64,000 bases of DNA from DASQHW01 sp963837155 (GTDB lineage: Bacteria; Actinomycetota; Acidimicrobiia; IMCC26256; PALSA-610). Positions 26,228-34,607 of this stretch are shown here, one piece after another. The translations under genes and the position numbers were made by a program. Location: contig CAWIMB010000002.1 in assembly GCA_963837155.1 (NCBI GenBank), forward strand, positions 3,906,001 to 3,970,000, given 5' to 3'. The notes beneath the pieces were generated by a model, which saw only the letters and a program-made list of their open reading frames with translations, made no database searches and had not been told where the DNA came from. The first letter of the stretch is position 1. Each line of letters starts with the position of its first letter.

Positions 26228-27386
26228 TTACCGGCCCGCCGCCGCACGCGCGAGCAACCCGCGCGCGATCACCAACCGCTGGATCTCGTTGGTTCCCTCA
26301 CCGATGATCATCAACGGCGCGTCGCGGTAGTAGCGCTCGACCGGCAGCTCGGTGGTGTAGCCGACACCGCCGTGGATGCGCAGCGCCTCGGTCGCGATCT
26401 CGAACGCGGCCTCGCTCGCGAACAGCTTCGCCATACCTGCTTCCACGTCAGTACGTTCGCCGGCCTGCTTCCGCTCGGCCGCCGACTTCGTCAGGAGCCG
26501 GGCCGCTTCGAGCTTGGTCGCCATGTCGGCCAGCTTCAGCTGGATCGCCTGGTGCTCGCCAATGGCCTTGCCCATCGTGCGACGTTCTTGCGCGTACGAG
26601 AGCGCGGCATCGAACGCGGCGCGCGCAACCCCCACCGCGCTGCGCGGCGATGTTGATGCGTCCGACCTCGAGCGCACCGAGAATGTACGAGAGACCGCGT
26701 CCGGGATCACCGAGCAACGCGTCTACCGGCACGCGGTGACCGTCGTATTGCATCTCGACGGTCTCGATGCCCTTGTACCCGAGCTTGCCGATGTTCCGGC
26801 TCACCGTGATGCCGCCGAACTTCGCGCCCGGTTCCTTTTCGACGATGAAGCAAGAGATGCCCTCGTCGGTGCGGGCCGCGAGTGCAACGATGCCCGCCCG
26901 TTCGCCGTTGGTCACCCACATCTTCGTACCGGTGATGACGTACTCCTCGCCGTCGCGCGCGGCACGGCACGAGATGTTGCGGGTATCGCTCCCTGCGTCC
27001 GCTTCGGACAGCGACAGGCAACCGCGTATCTCGCCGGTCGCGAGACGTGGCAGCCAGTGCTGCTTCTGCGCGTCGGTGCCGTGATTGGTGATGAGGTGCG
27101 CGGCAATCGTGTGCGTGTTGACGATGCCTGACAACGACATCCAGCCGTACGCGAGCTCCTCGACGACGCCGATGTACGTGAGCAGGTCGAGACCGAGGCC
27201 GCCGTATTCATTCGGGATCGCGATCCCGAACAGGCCGAGCTCCTTCATCTGCTCCACGATGCGCTCGGGGTAGGCGTCGGCGTGCTCCATTTCGGACGCA
27301 ACGGGAATGACCTCGCGGGCGACGAAACGGCGAACAGTGTCGACGAGCTCCTGCCGAACGTCCGGATCAGTGACGGTCACACTCAT
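26228..27386 (-). CDS. Acyl-CoA dehydrogenase (frame-disrupted near 26645)
   Basis: About 386 residues, FAD-dependent. Visible are FGIAIPNEYGGLGLDLLTYIGVVEELAYG, the flavin/substrate motif CLSLSEADAGSDT, the signature GTKMWVTNG, and after the break GEHQAIQLKLADMATKLEAARLL, then RIHGGVGYTTELPVERYYRDA with IIGEGTNEIQRLVIARGLL. The Glu in EGTNE or its neighbour is the usual catalytic base position. It probably acts on short or branched acyl-CoA. It is unusual only in its frame break; all motifs are present. Confidence 0.9.
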
Positions 27387-27492
27387 GATGGGAGCCTAGA
27401 AGGGGGCCTGGGCCGGCGCACCGGGTCGGTACCCGCCCCCCGACCCCACCCGGCCGCCCCGCGCGGAATCTCGCTCCGCTCGATACGTTTGC

Positions 27493-29394
27493 ATGGGAAT
27501 GATGGACCACCGCACGATGATGGGCTTCCGGCGCGACGAGACGCTCACCCAGCGCCGCATCGACCGCGCGGTCATGCGCCGGGTCTTCCGCTACATCCGC
27601 CCGTACACGAGGCAGCTGGTCGCCTTCGTCGTCACCGTCATCGCCGGATCGATCGCCACCGCAGTCTCCCCGTTGCTCCTGAAGAGCCTCCTCGACACCG
27701 CGATCCCGGACCACAACCGGACGCTCGTGATGTGGATCGCGCTGGGCGCAGTGGCGCTCGCGCTCGCCAACGGCGTGCTCTCGCTCGTGCAGCGGTACTA
27801 CTCGGCCCGTATCGGCGAAGGCCTCATCTACGACCTCCGCGTCGCGCTGTTCGATCACGTGCAGCGAATGCCGATCGCGTTCTTCACGCGTACGCAGACC
27901 GGTGCCCTCCAATCGCGGCTGAACAGCGACGTCATCGGCGCGCAGCAAGCCGTCACCAGCACCCTCGGCACCGTGTTGCAGAACATCATCCAGCTGGTCG
28001 TGACGCTCGCGATCATGTTCCGGCTCGACTGGCGCGTCACCCTCCTGACACTCATCGCGCTTCCCGCGTTCATCTATCCCGCCCGCTGGCTCGGACCACG
28101 GATCCAGAGGCTCGCGCGGATCGGCATGCAACAGAACGCCGAGATGAACACCATCACTGCCGAACGGTTCAATGTCGCGGGCGCGATGCTCGCCAAGCTG
28201 TTCGGCCGGCCCAACCGCGAGCGGGACGAGTTCGCGAACCGTGCCGCGAACGTGCGCGACGTCGGCGTCACCACCGCGATGTACAGCCGCGTGCTGTTCA
28301 TCGCGCTCGGACTGGTCACGGCGATCGGCACTGCGATCGTCTTCTGGGTCGGCGGCAACCTCGCGATCTCAGGCACCATCGAGGTCGGCACGGTCGCGGC
28401 CTTCGTCTTGTACGTGCAGCAGATCTACCAACCGCTCGCGCAGCTCACGAACTCGCGCGTCGATGTGCTCACCGCGCTCGTGTCGTTCGAACGCGTCTTC
28501 GAGGTGCTCGACTTCCCCGCGGCGATCGCCGACCGGCCCGACGCCGTCGACCTTGTCGATCCGCAAGGCCGCATCGAGCTCGACCACGTGTGGTTCCGCC
28601 ACCCACCGGGCCGCGACGTGTCGTTGGAGTCGCTCGAGGCGCCGGGCACACCCGGCGGCGACGAGCCGAGCGACTGGATCCTGCGCGATCTCTCACTGGT
28701 GGTCGAACCCGGCGATACGGTTGCGCTCGTCGGACCGTCGGGCGCAGGCAAGACGACGATCGCCATGCTCGTGCCGCGCGTGAACGAAACCGTCCAGGGT
28801 TCGGTGCGCATCGACGGCCACGACGTGCGCGACCTGACGCTCGAGTCGCTGCACGCGGCGATCGGGTTAGTGCCCCAGGATCCGCACCTGTTCCACGACA
28901 CGATCCGCGCCAACCTGCGGTTCGCGCAGCCGAATGCCACCGACGACGACCTCGAACAGGCCCTGCGCCGCGCGCGCATCTGGGAGCTCGTGACCTCACT
29001 CCCCGACGGGCTCGACACGGTGGTCGGCGAGCGCGGTTATCGCATGTCGGGCGGCGAGAAGCAACGGCTTGCCATTGCGCGGCTGCTGCTCAAGAACCCC
29101 AAGATCGTCATCCTCGACGAAGCCACATCACACCTCGATTCCGAATCCGAGGTCGCGATCCAGCGCGCGTTCGACGAGGCCTTGCGCGGTCGCACCGCGA
29201 TCGTCATCGCGCACCGCCTGTCCACGGTGGTCGACGCCGATCGCATCCTCGTCGTCGACGGAGGTCGGGTCGTCGAAGCGGGTTCCCACGCGGAGCTGCT
29301 CGCTCGTGGCGGCCTCTACGCCGAGCTTTACCGCACACAGCTGGGGCGCGCCGCCGAGGACGAAACCACGACCGACCACACGAAGTCCGCCTGA
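27493..29394 (+). CDS. ABC exporter half-transporter (permease-ATPase fusion)
   Basis: 633 intact residues. The start MGMMDHRTMMG is rich in Met and His. Six membrane helices lie at about 35-330. The ATPase domain has Walker A GPSGAGKT, Q loop LVPQDPHLFHDTI, signature MSGGEKQR, Walker B IVILDEATSHLD and H loop VIAHRLST. About 25 extra residues (PPGRDVSLESLEAPGTPGGDE) are inserted between the first strand and Walker A. It probably works as a homodimer because no second half-transporter is adjacent. The substrate is unknown. Confidence 0.92.
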   Translation: MGMMDHRTMMGFRRDETLTQRRIDRAVMRRVFRYIRPYTRQLVAFVVTVIAGSIATAVSPLLLKSLLDTAIPDHNRTLVMWIALGAVALALANGVLSLVQRYYSARIGEGLIYDLRVALFDHVQRMPIAFFTRTQTGALQSRLNSDVIGAQQAVTSTLGTVLQNIIQLVVTLAIMFRLDWRVTLLTLIALPAFIYPARWLGPRIQRLARIGMQQNAEMNTITAERFNVAGAMLAKLFGRPNRERDEFANRAANVRDVGVTTAMYSRVLFIALGLVTAIGTAIVFWVGGNLAISGTIEVGTVAAFVLYVQQIYQPLAQLTNSRVDVLTALVSFERVFEVLDFPAAIADRPDAVDLVDPQGRIELDHVWFRHPPGRDVSLESLEAPGTPGGDEPSDWILRDLSLVVEPGDTVALVGPSGAGKTTIAMLVPRVNETVQGSVRIDGHDVRDLTLESLHAAIGLVPQDPHLFHDTIRANLRFAQPNATDDDLEQALRRARIWELVTSLPDGLDTVVGERGYRMSGGEKQRLAIARLLLKNPKIVILDEATSHLDSESEVAIQRAFDEALRGRTAIVIAHRLSTVVDADRILVVDGGRVVEAGSHAELLARGGLYAELYRTQLGRAAEDETTTDHTKSA

Positions 29395-29451
29395 AACCCG
29401 GGCCGTCGGCAACCCCGTGCCGGTGGCAACTACGATCCCGCGGACTCTGCG

Positions 29452-30611
29452 ATGACCGAAGAGGCCACCGACCCCCAGCCCGAGGAGACCCGTCGCGCGC
29501 GCGCCTCGCTGCGCGTCGCCGCCACAACACGCGCCTGGCGATCGCGGGGATCGCGGCGGTACTCATCGCCGGGGCAGTCGCCGTCGGCGCGTACGCGCTC
29601 AACAACGACGATCCCGCGGCCAAGACCAGCGTCAGCGCGCAACCGACGTCGCCGCTCGGCCCCGCCAAGGAGCTGCCCACGGTCGCGGCCGCCAACAAGC
29701 GGTCGCCGGTCCGTCCGCTCGACCACGCGCACCCGCTGCGACTGTGGGTCGGCGGCGACTCGCTCGCCGGCTCGTTCGGCCCCGCGCTCGGCGACCTGCT
29801 CGGGGCGACGGGAGTGGTCCAGACCCAGATCGACTACAAGGTCTCGAGCGGGCTGTGGAGCAACGACATCCGTGACTGGGACTCCCGCGCCACCGAGCAG
29901 ATGGCCAGCGCGAATCCGGAAGCCGTCGTGTTCATGATCGGCACCAACGACACGCCCGCCGTCAACAACGTCGACGCGAATCAGGACGGCGTTCCGGAGT
30001 GGGAAGTCCTCTATCGCGCCAAGGTCGCCCGGCTCATGGATCTCTTCGTCGGCCCGAACCATCGCACGGTGTTCTGGCTCGGCGCGCCGACACTCGGTAC
30101 CGACAACATGGACGCCGCGGCTGTGAAGCTCGACAAGGTCATGCAAGACGAAGCGGCGAAGCGCAGCCCCGACGTCGTGTTCGTCGACACGTATCGCATG
30201 TTCCAAGGTCCCGACGGTTCGTACTCGCGAACGATCAATGACGAGAACGGCATCGCGATCACCGCACGCATCGGCGATGGCGTGCACTTCGCGCCTCAGG
30301 GCGCGGAGTATCTCGGGCGTGCCGTATTCGGGCTCGTGGACGCGCGGTGGCACGTGAAGAAGCAGGCGGACACCGCCCATCCGATTGCGTGGACGCTCGC
30401 GCCCGGGAGCGGCGAGAACGTGCCCGGCTACTCGAGCCGACCGCGTCCTCGTTACAACTACAACCCGCAGCCGACGTATACGACGTACACGAGCCCGCCG
30501 ACGATCGCGACGAGCCCGCCGACGACTACGCCACCGGCGACGACGGCAAAGACCACGCCGGCGACGACGCCGGTCACGGTTGTGACGCCCACCACTAACG
30601 TGCGGCCATGA
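29452..30611 (+). CDS. Membrane-anchored SGNH hydrolase (DUF459-like), frame-disrupted near 29515
   Basis: About 385 residues. A short cytoplasmic N-terminus precedes a signal anchor (LAIAGIAAVLIAGAVAVGAYAL). The extracytoplasmic domain carries SGNH block I in WVGGDSLAGSFG (nucleophile Ser), block III in MIGTNDT, and block V DGVHFAPQGAEYLG with the Asp and His. This fits the DUF459 branch, which may de-acylate cell-envelope sugars. A Pro/Thr tail of about 60 residues ends the protein. The stop overlaps the next gene's ATG (ATGA). Confidence 0.82.
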
Positions 30612-32302
30612 CCAGCCCATCGCACGCGGATCAGCTCGCGGCAGCCGCGGGCGCGGTCGAGCTCGCGTCCACCGCCGTCGACCGCGCCGCCCGGCATCTC
30701 GCCGGCGCGTCGATGGTGGACGGCAAGCTCTCGGTCGCCAAGCTCGACGATCACCAAGTTGTCGCGTACGACCTCGCGCACGCGGCCGCGGCGGTCGAGG
30801 CGTCGCGAGTGATGTGCACGTACGGCGAGCACGGCGAGGTCGAATCGATGCTCGCCCGCGCGTACGTCGCCGACGCGTACGCCGACCTGGCGGCGCGTAT
30901 CGCGGGCCGGGATGCGGCTTGGGGTGTCGATCCGGCCGACCTCTCCCCTGCCCACGACTTCGTGACGGCGCACCGCGATCCCGCCTTCCTCGAAGCGCTG
31001 GCCGACCAGTGCGCCAAGCACGGCTCCGGGCCCTCGCACCTCTCCGACGACTTCGAGCTGGTCGCCGACACGTTCCGCCGTTTCGCCGAGGACAAGATCC
31101 GGCCCGCGGCCGAGCACGTGCACCGCACCAATGGCGACGTTCCCGAGGACATCATCAGCGGGCTGGCCGAGATCGGCGGCTTCGGCCTGTCGGTGCCCGA
31201 GGAGTACGACGGGTTCGCGACCGGCGGCGAGTCCGACTACATCGGCATGGTCGTCGCCACCGAGGAACTGTCGCGGGGATCGCTCGGCATCGGCGGGTCG
31301 CTCGTGACCCGGCCCGAGATCCTCACCCGCGCCCTCGTCGCCGGCGGCACCGAGGACCAGAAACGGGCGTGGCTGCCGCGCATCGCGAGCGGCGAGCTGA
31401 TGGTCGGCATCATGGTGACCGAGCCCGATTACGGCTCCGACGTCGCCGGGGTGAAGGCAACCGCGACGCCGTCCGATGAGACGCAGCCGGAGCCGACCGG
31501 AGGGGAGGTGGAGGCGAAGTCGACCAATCTTGAACGCGGTTGGTTGGTGAACGGCGTGAAGACGTGGGCGACGTTCGCCGGACGAGCCAACGTGCTGATG
31601 GTGCTGGCCCGGACCGACCCCGACAAGTCGAAAGGGCATCGCGGTCTGTCGGTGTTCATCGTCGAGAAGCCGCAAGCCGAAGGGCACGCGTTCGCGTTCG
31701 ACGACGGGCGCGGCGGCAAGATGGAAGGTCGCGCGATCGACACGATCGGCTACCGGGGCATGCACTCCTACGAGGTCGCATTCGACAACTGGTTCGTGCC
31801 CGCCGAGAACCTGATCGGCGAAGAAGCCGGCCTGGGCCGCGGCTTCTACCTGCAGATGGCGGGCTTCGAGAACGGGCGGCTCCAGACCGCGGCCCGGGCC
31901 GTCGGCCTGATGCAAGCCGCGTTCGAGGCGGGCCTCACGTACGCGCAGGAACGCAAGGTGTTCGGCAAGCCAGTGTTCGAGTACCAACTCTCGAAGGCGA
32001 AGCTGGCCCGCATGGCGGCGCTCATCCAGGCCGGGCGGCAATTCTCCTATGACGTCGCCCGCAAGATGGCCGCCGGGCAGGGCACGCTCGAGGCGTCGAT
32101 GGTCAAGGCATACGTGTGCCGGGCCGCCGAGTGGGTCACCCGCGAGGCCATGCAGCTGCACGGCGGCATGGGCTACGCCGAGGAATTTCCGGTCTCACGG
32201 TTCTTCGTCGACGCCCGGGTGCTGTCGATCTTCGAGGGCGCGGACGAGACCCTGTGCCTGCGGGTCATCGCCCGCCGCCTGGCCGAACAGGCGCCTTCCT
32301 AG
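30608..32302 (+). CDS. Long acyl-CoA dehydrogenase with N-terminal extension
   Basis: 564 intact residues, about 180 longer than a usual acyl-CoA dehydrogenase. The first 150 residues (Ala-rich helices, ending near HGSGPSHLSDDFELV) form an extra helical region like that of FadE-type enzymes. The core has GGFGLSVPEEYDG, VGIMVTEPDYGSDVAG and WLVNGVKTWATFAGRANVL. Its C-terminal signature is MQLHGGMGYAEEFPVSRFFVDARVLSIFEGADETLCLRV. It would dehydrogenate an acyl-CoA with FAD. It shares a 4-base overlap with the SGNH gene. Confidence 0.9.
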   Translation: MTSPSHADQLAAAAGAVELASTAVDRAARHLAGASMVDGKLSVAKLDDHQVVAYDLAHAAAAVEASRVMCTYGEHGEVESMLARAYVADAYADLAARIAGRDAAWGVDPADLSPAHDFVTAHRDPAFLEALADQCAKHGSGPSHLSDDFELVADTFRRFAEDKIRPAAEHVHRTNGDVPEDIISGLAEIGGFGLSVPEEYDGFATGGESDYIGMVVATEELSRGSLGIGGSLVTRPEILTRALVAGGTEDQKRAWLPRIASGELMVGIMVTEPDYGSDVAGVKATATPSDETQPEPTGGEVEAKSTNLERGWLVNGVKTWATFAGRANVLMVLARTDPDKSKGHRGLSVFIVEKPQAEGHAFAFDDGRGGKMEGRAIDTIGYRGMHSYEVAFDNWFVPAENLIGEEAGLGRGFYLQMAGFENGRLQTAARAVGLMQAAFEAGLTYAQERKVFGKPVFEYQLSKAKLARMAALIQAGRQFSYDVARKMAAGQGTLEASMVKAYVCRAAEWVTREAMQLHGGMGYAEEFPVSRFFVDARVLSIFEGADETLCLRVIARRLAEQAPS

Positions 32303-32319
32303 CGGAAAAGCCCCTGTTC

Positions 32320-32348
32320 TTCCCAAATAGGAATATTTGCCCTATTCT
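32320..32348 (+). promoter_or_regulatory. Candidate promoter and inverted repeat ahead of a 29-residue peptide gene
   Basis: A -35-like TTCCCA (32320-32325) is 17 bases from a -10-like TATTCT (32343-32348). The AATAGG...CCTATT inverted repeat (32326-32331, 32341-32346) overlaps them and could bind a regulator. The stretch is clearly AT rich compared with its surroundings. Confidence 0.45.
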
Positions 32349-32387
32349 CTCTCGCGACCAGTCGGGGGAGAAAAGGGAGTTTCTCAA

Positions 32388-32477
32388 ATGACGATTCTCG
32401 CAGCTATCGGTGCCGTCGCAGCTTTGGCCGGCTTCTTCATCGTCCGGAGCAAGGGCAAGACCACCGCGAAGAAGTAG
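32388..32477 (+). CDS. 29-residue single-span membrane peptide
   Basis: A small open frame with good translation signals: GGGAG at 32375-32379 is 8 bases from the ATG. The product is a hydrophobic helix (ILAAIGAVAALAGFFIV) followed by a basic tail, RSKGKTTAKK, so an inner-membrane orientation with the tail in the cytoplasm is expected. No homologue is known to me. It stands between an acyl-CoA dehydrogenase and a cyclic-nucleotide-binding protein, with its own promoter-like region. Confidence 0.55.
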   Translation: MTILAAIGAVAALAGFFIVRSKGKTTAKK

Positions 32478-32563
32478 CTCGTGAGCGCCCGGGGCCGATG
32501 CCCCGGGCGCCTCGTGCATGCCAGACTCCGATCGCCCCTGGCTTCACGGATCGGAGCCATTCG

Positions 32564-32920
32564 TTGACGACGTTCAACATCTTTCGCAACGCGCGCGACA
32601 CCGCCGCGTTCGAGCCGGGTCAGGTCGTCTTCAAGCAGGGCGAGCCCGGCGACGTCATGTACGCCGTGGTCGAGGGCCGCGTCGACCTCACTCGTGACGG
32701 CCGCATGATCGAGAGCGTCGGCGAGGGCGAGATCTTCGGTGAGCTCGCGTTGGTCGACGACAGTCCGCGGGGCGCGACTGCGGCCGCCGCGACGTCCGCG
32801 CGGCTCGCGCCTGTCGACACGCGCCGCTTCACGTTCCTCGTGCAGGAGCACCCGACGTTCGCGCTCCAGGTGATGGCCGTGATGGCAGAACGGCTGCGCC
32901 ACGCGAACGAACGCTCCTAA
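32564..32920 (+). CDS. Stand-alone cyclic-nucleotide-binding (CRP/FNR-type) domain protein
   Basis: 118 residues forming only the cNMP-binding beta-roll: FEPGQVVFKQGEPGDVMYAVVEGRVDL and the phosphate-binding cassette EIFGELALVDDSPRGATAAA, with the conserved Glu and Arg. There is no DNA-binding or catalytic domain, so it may act as a sensing partner of another protein. TTG 32564 is chosen because GGAG lies 9 bases upstream. Its TAA overlaps the convergent metG stop. Confidence 0.85.
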   Translation: MTTFNIFRNARDTAAFEPGQVVFKQGEPGDVMYAVVEGRVDLTRDGRMIESVGEGEIFGELALVDDSPRGATAAAATSARLAPVDTRRFTFLVQEHPTFALQVMAVMAERLRHANERS

Positions 32921-34391
32921 TCGAGTCGCGCAAACAGCGGCGGCCCCGGCTCCAGGCACTGCAGCCGCGCCGCTGCGCGTGCGGCGAGTTCCGGCACGAA
33001 TGGCGCGAGCTCGTCGACAACCGTGGCCGTTGCGTGCAGAAGCGCGGCGAGCGCGTGCCGACGCTGGTCCGCCGGGAGGGTCCAGGGTGCGGCGCGCTCG
33101 AGATATTTGTTGGCCTCGGCGACAAGACTCACTATCGCTTCGCACGCACGTCGGAGGTCGAGCACATCGACGGCGGCGTCGACCGCCCGCGAGGTCGCAG
33201 AGCACGCCTGAAGGAGCGGCCACGCGTCGTCGGCAGGCGTTGCGCCCCGCCCGTCAATCGTGGTCGGATTCGCCACCACTGTGGGCGGCGCAGCCGCCGT
33301 CCGGGGCCGCGACTCCTCGGTATCCCGACCGGCCAGCGCCACGACGCGTTGCACGAGGTTGCCGGCGCCGTGCGCCAGGTCTCGGTTCGCGGTCTGCACC
33401 AGCCCTGCCTCGGAGAAATCCGTCTCGCCCAGCCGGGCGACCTCGCGCGCGCACCACCAGCGGACGGCATCGGTTCCGTAACGTTCGACGATCTCGCTCG
33501 GATCGACAGCGTTGCCGAGCGACTTGCCGATCTTGCGGCCGCCGGCCGTCACGTAGTCGTGCACGAGCAGCACGTCGGGAAGGATCACACCGGCCGAGAG
33601 CAGCACTGCGGGCCAGATCACGGCGTGGAAACGCAGGATGCCCTTGCCGATCACGTGCCGGCGTTCGGCCGCCGCGGTCCAGCCGTCCAGGCCCGGTGCG
33701 CTGATGTAGTTCGCGAGCGCGTCGAACCAGACGTAGACGAGCTGCTCGGGGTCTCCCGGAACCGGGAGCCCCCAGTCGCCGATACGCCCGCGCGGGCGCG
33801 AGACACTGATGTCGCGCACGTCGCCGTCGAGGAAGCCGAGCACCTCGTTGCGACGGGCCGCCGGCTCGATACGAAGCCGCCCGCTCTCGATCAGGGTTCG
33901 GAGCTGCCCCGTGTAGCGCGACAGGCGGAAGAACCAGTTCTCCTCCTCGACGACTTCGAGCGGACGGTCGTGCTCGGGGCAGGGGTCGTCACGGAACTCC
34001 TCGCAGCCCGTGCAATAGGAGGCGCGGTAGTGCGCCCGATACAGATCACCCACGTGCGCGCAGCGCCGCCACAGCTCCTCAACGACCGGTGCATGCCGGG
34101 GGTCGGCACTCGTGCGAATGAAATCGTCGTACGACACCTGCAAGACGTCGGCGAGGCGGCGGAAGCGACGCGCGTTCTCGGCCACGAACGCCGCGACCGG
34201 TACGCCGGCCCGAGCGGCGGCCTGCACGTTCTTGGCCGCATGCTCGTCGGTTCCGGTGAGGAACTCCACGGGACGGCCCCGCCGCGGGCATGGCGCGCGA
34301 CGACATCGGTCTGCACGTATTCGAGGGCGTGCCCGAGATGCGGGGCAGCGTTGACGAACGGAATAGCGGTGGTGACGAACAGCTTGTCCAC
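32917..34391 (-). CDS. metG: Methionyl-tRNA synthetase (short form), frame-disrupted near 34275
   Basis: About 490 residues, class I tRNA synthetase. GTG 34391 begins DKLFVTTAIPFVNAAPHLGHALEY, in which PHLGH is the HIGH motif. After a frame change near 34275 come EFLTGTDEHAAK and a single zinc-like CTGCEEF...DPCPEHD. The KMSKS loop reads GRKIGKSLGN. The anticodon-binding domain has WWCAREVARLGETDFSE and ANKYLERAAPW. There is no C-terminal EMAP-type domain. The upstream region holds a stem-loop beside the Shine-Dalgarno. This could be the main or an additional MetRS; the window does not decide. Confidence 0.88.
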
Positions 34392-34401
34392 TGGAACTCC
34401 T

Positions 34402-34424
34402 CCGGATTCCCGTGCGGGATCCGG
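34402..34424 (-). promoter_or_regulatory. Stem-loop abutting the metG Shine-Dalgarno
   Basis: CCGGAT and ATCCGG arms (34402-34407 and 34419-34424), with an inner CCC/GGG pair, form a nearly perfect stem. On the minus strand the GGAGGAG site (34403-34397) begins at its base and lies 5 bases from the GTG. Two short leader frames lie further upstream (34500-34450). Confidence 0.35.
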
Positions 34425-34524
34425 TCCGGGTGGACGGCATGAACCCGCGTCAGACGATGTCGGGGGAGCTCGACATTCGGAGGCGGAGCAGCTTCGTCAC
34501 GGCGGCGAGTGTACCGGCGCGCGC

Positions 34525-34552
34525 GTGACTTCTGATTCGAATTACCTATATA
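34525..34552 (+). promoter_or_regulatory. Candidate promoter for the FN3/PKD/propeller gene
   Basis: GTGACT (34525-34530), a -35-like site, is 16 bases from TATATA (34547-34552), about 55 bases ahead of the ATG. This is the most AT-rich short stretch in the neighbourhood. Confidence 0.45.
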
Positions 34553-34607
34553 GCAGCGACCCGGACGACCCCTACCCTTGCTCTCAGGGAATTGGGGGGA
34601 GCAAACC

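Noticed and set aside
27282..30611. A very long open frame on the plus strand that would give a giant Arg-rich protein
   Set aside because: Up to about 29.5 kb it is antisense or out of frame to the acyl-CoA dehydrogenase and ABC exporter genes; only the last part is the real SGNH hydrolase.
34392..34500. A T-box element in the metG leader
   Set aside because: No UGG-containing T-box sequence or stem I motifs are visible on the minus strand.
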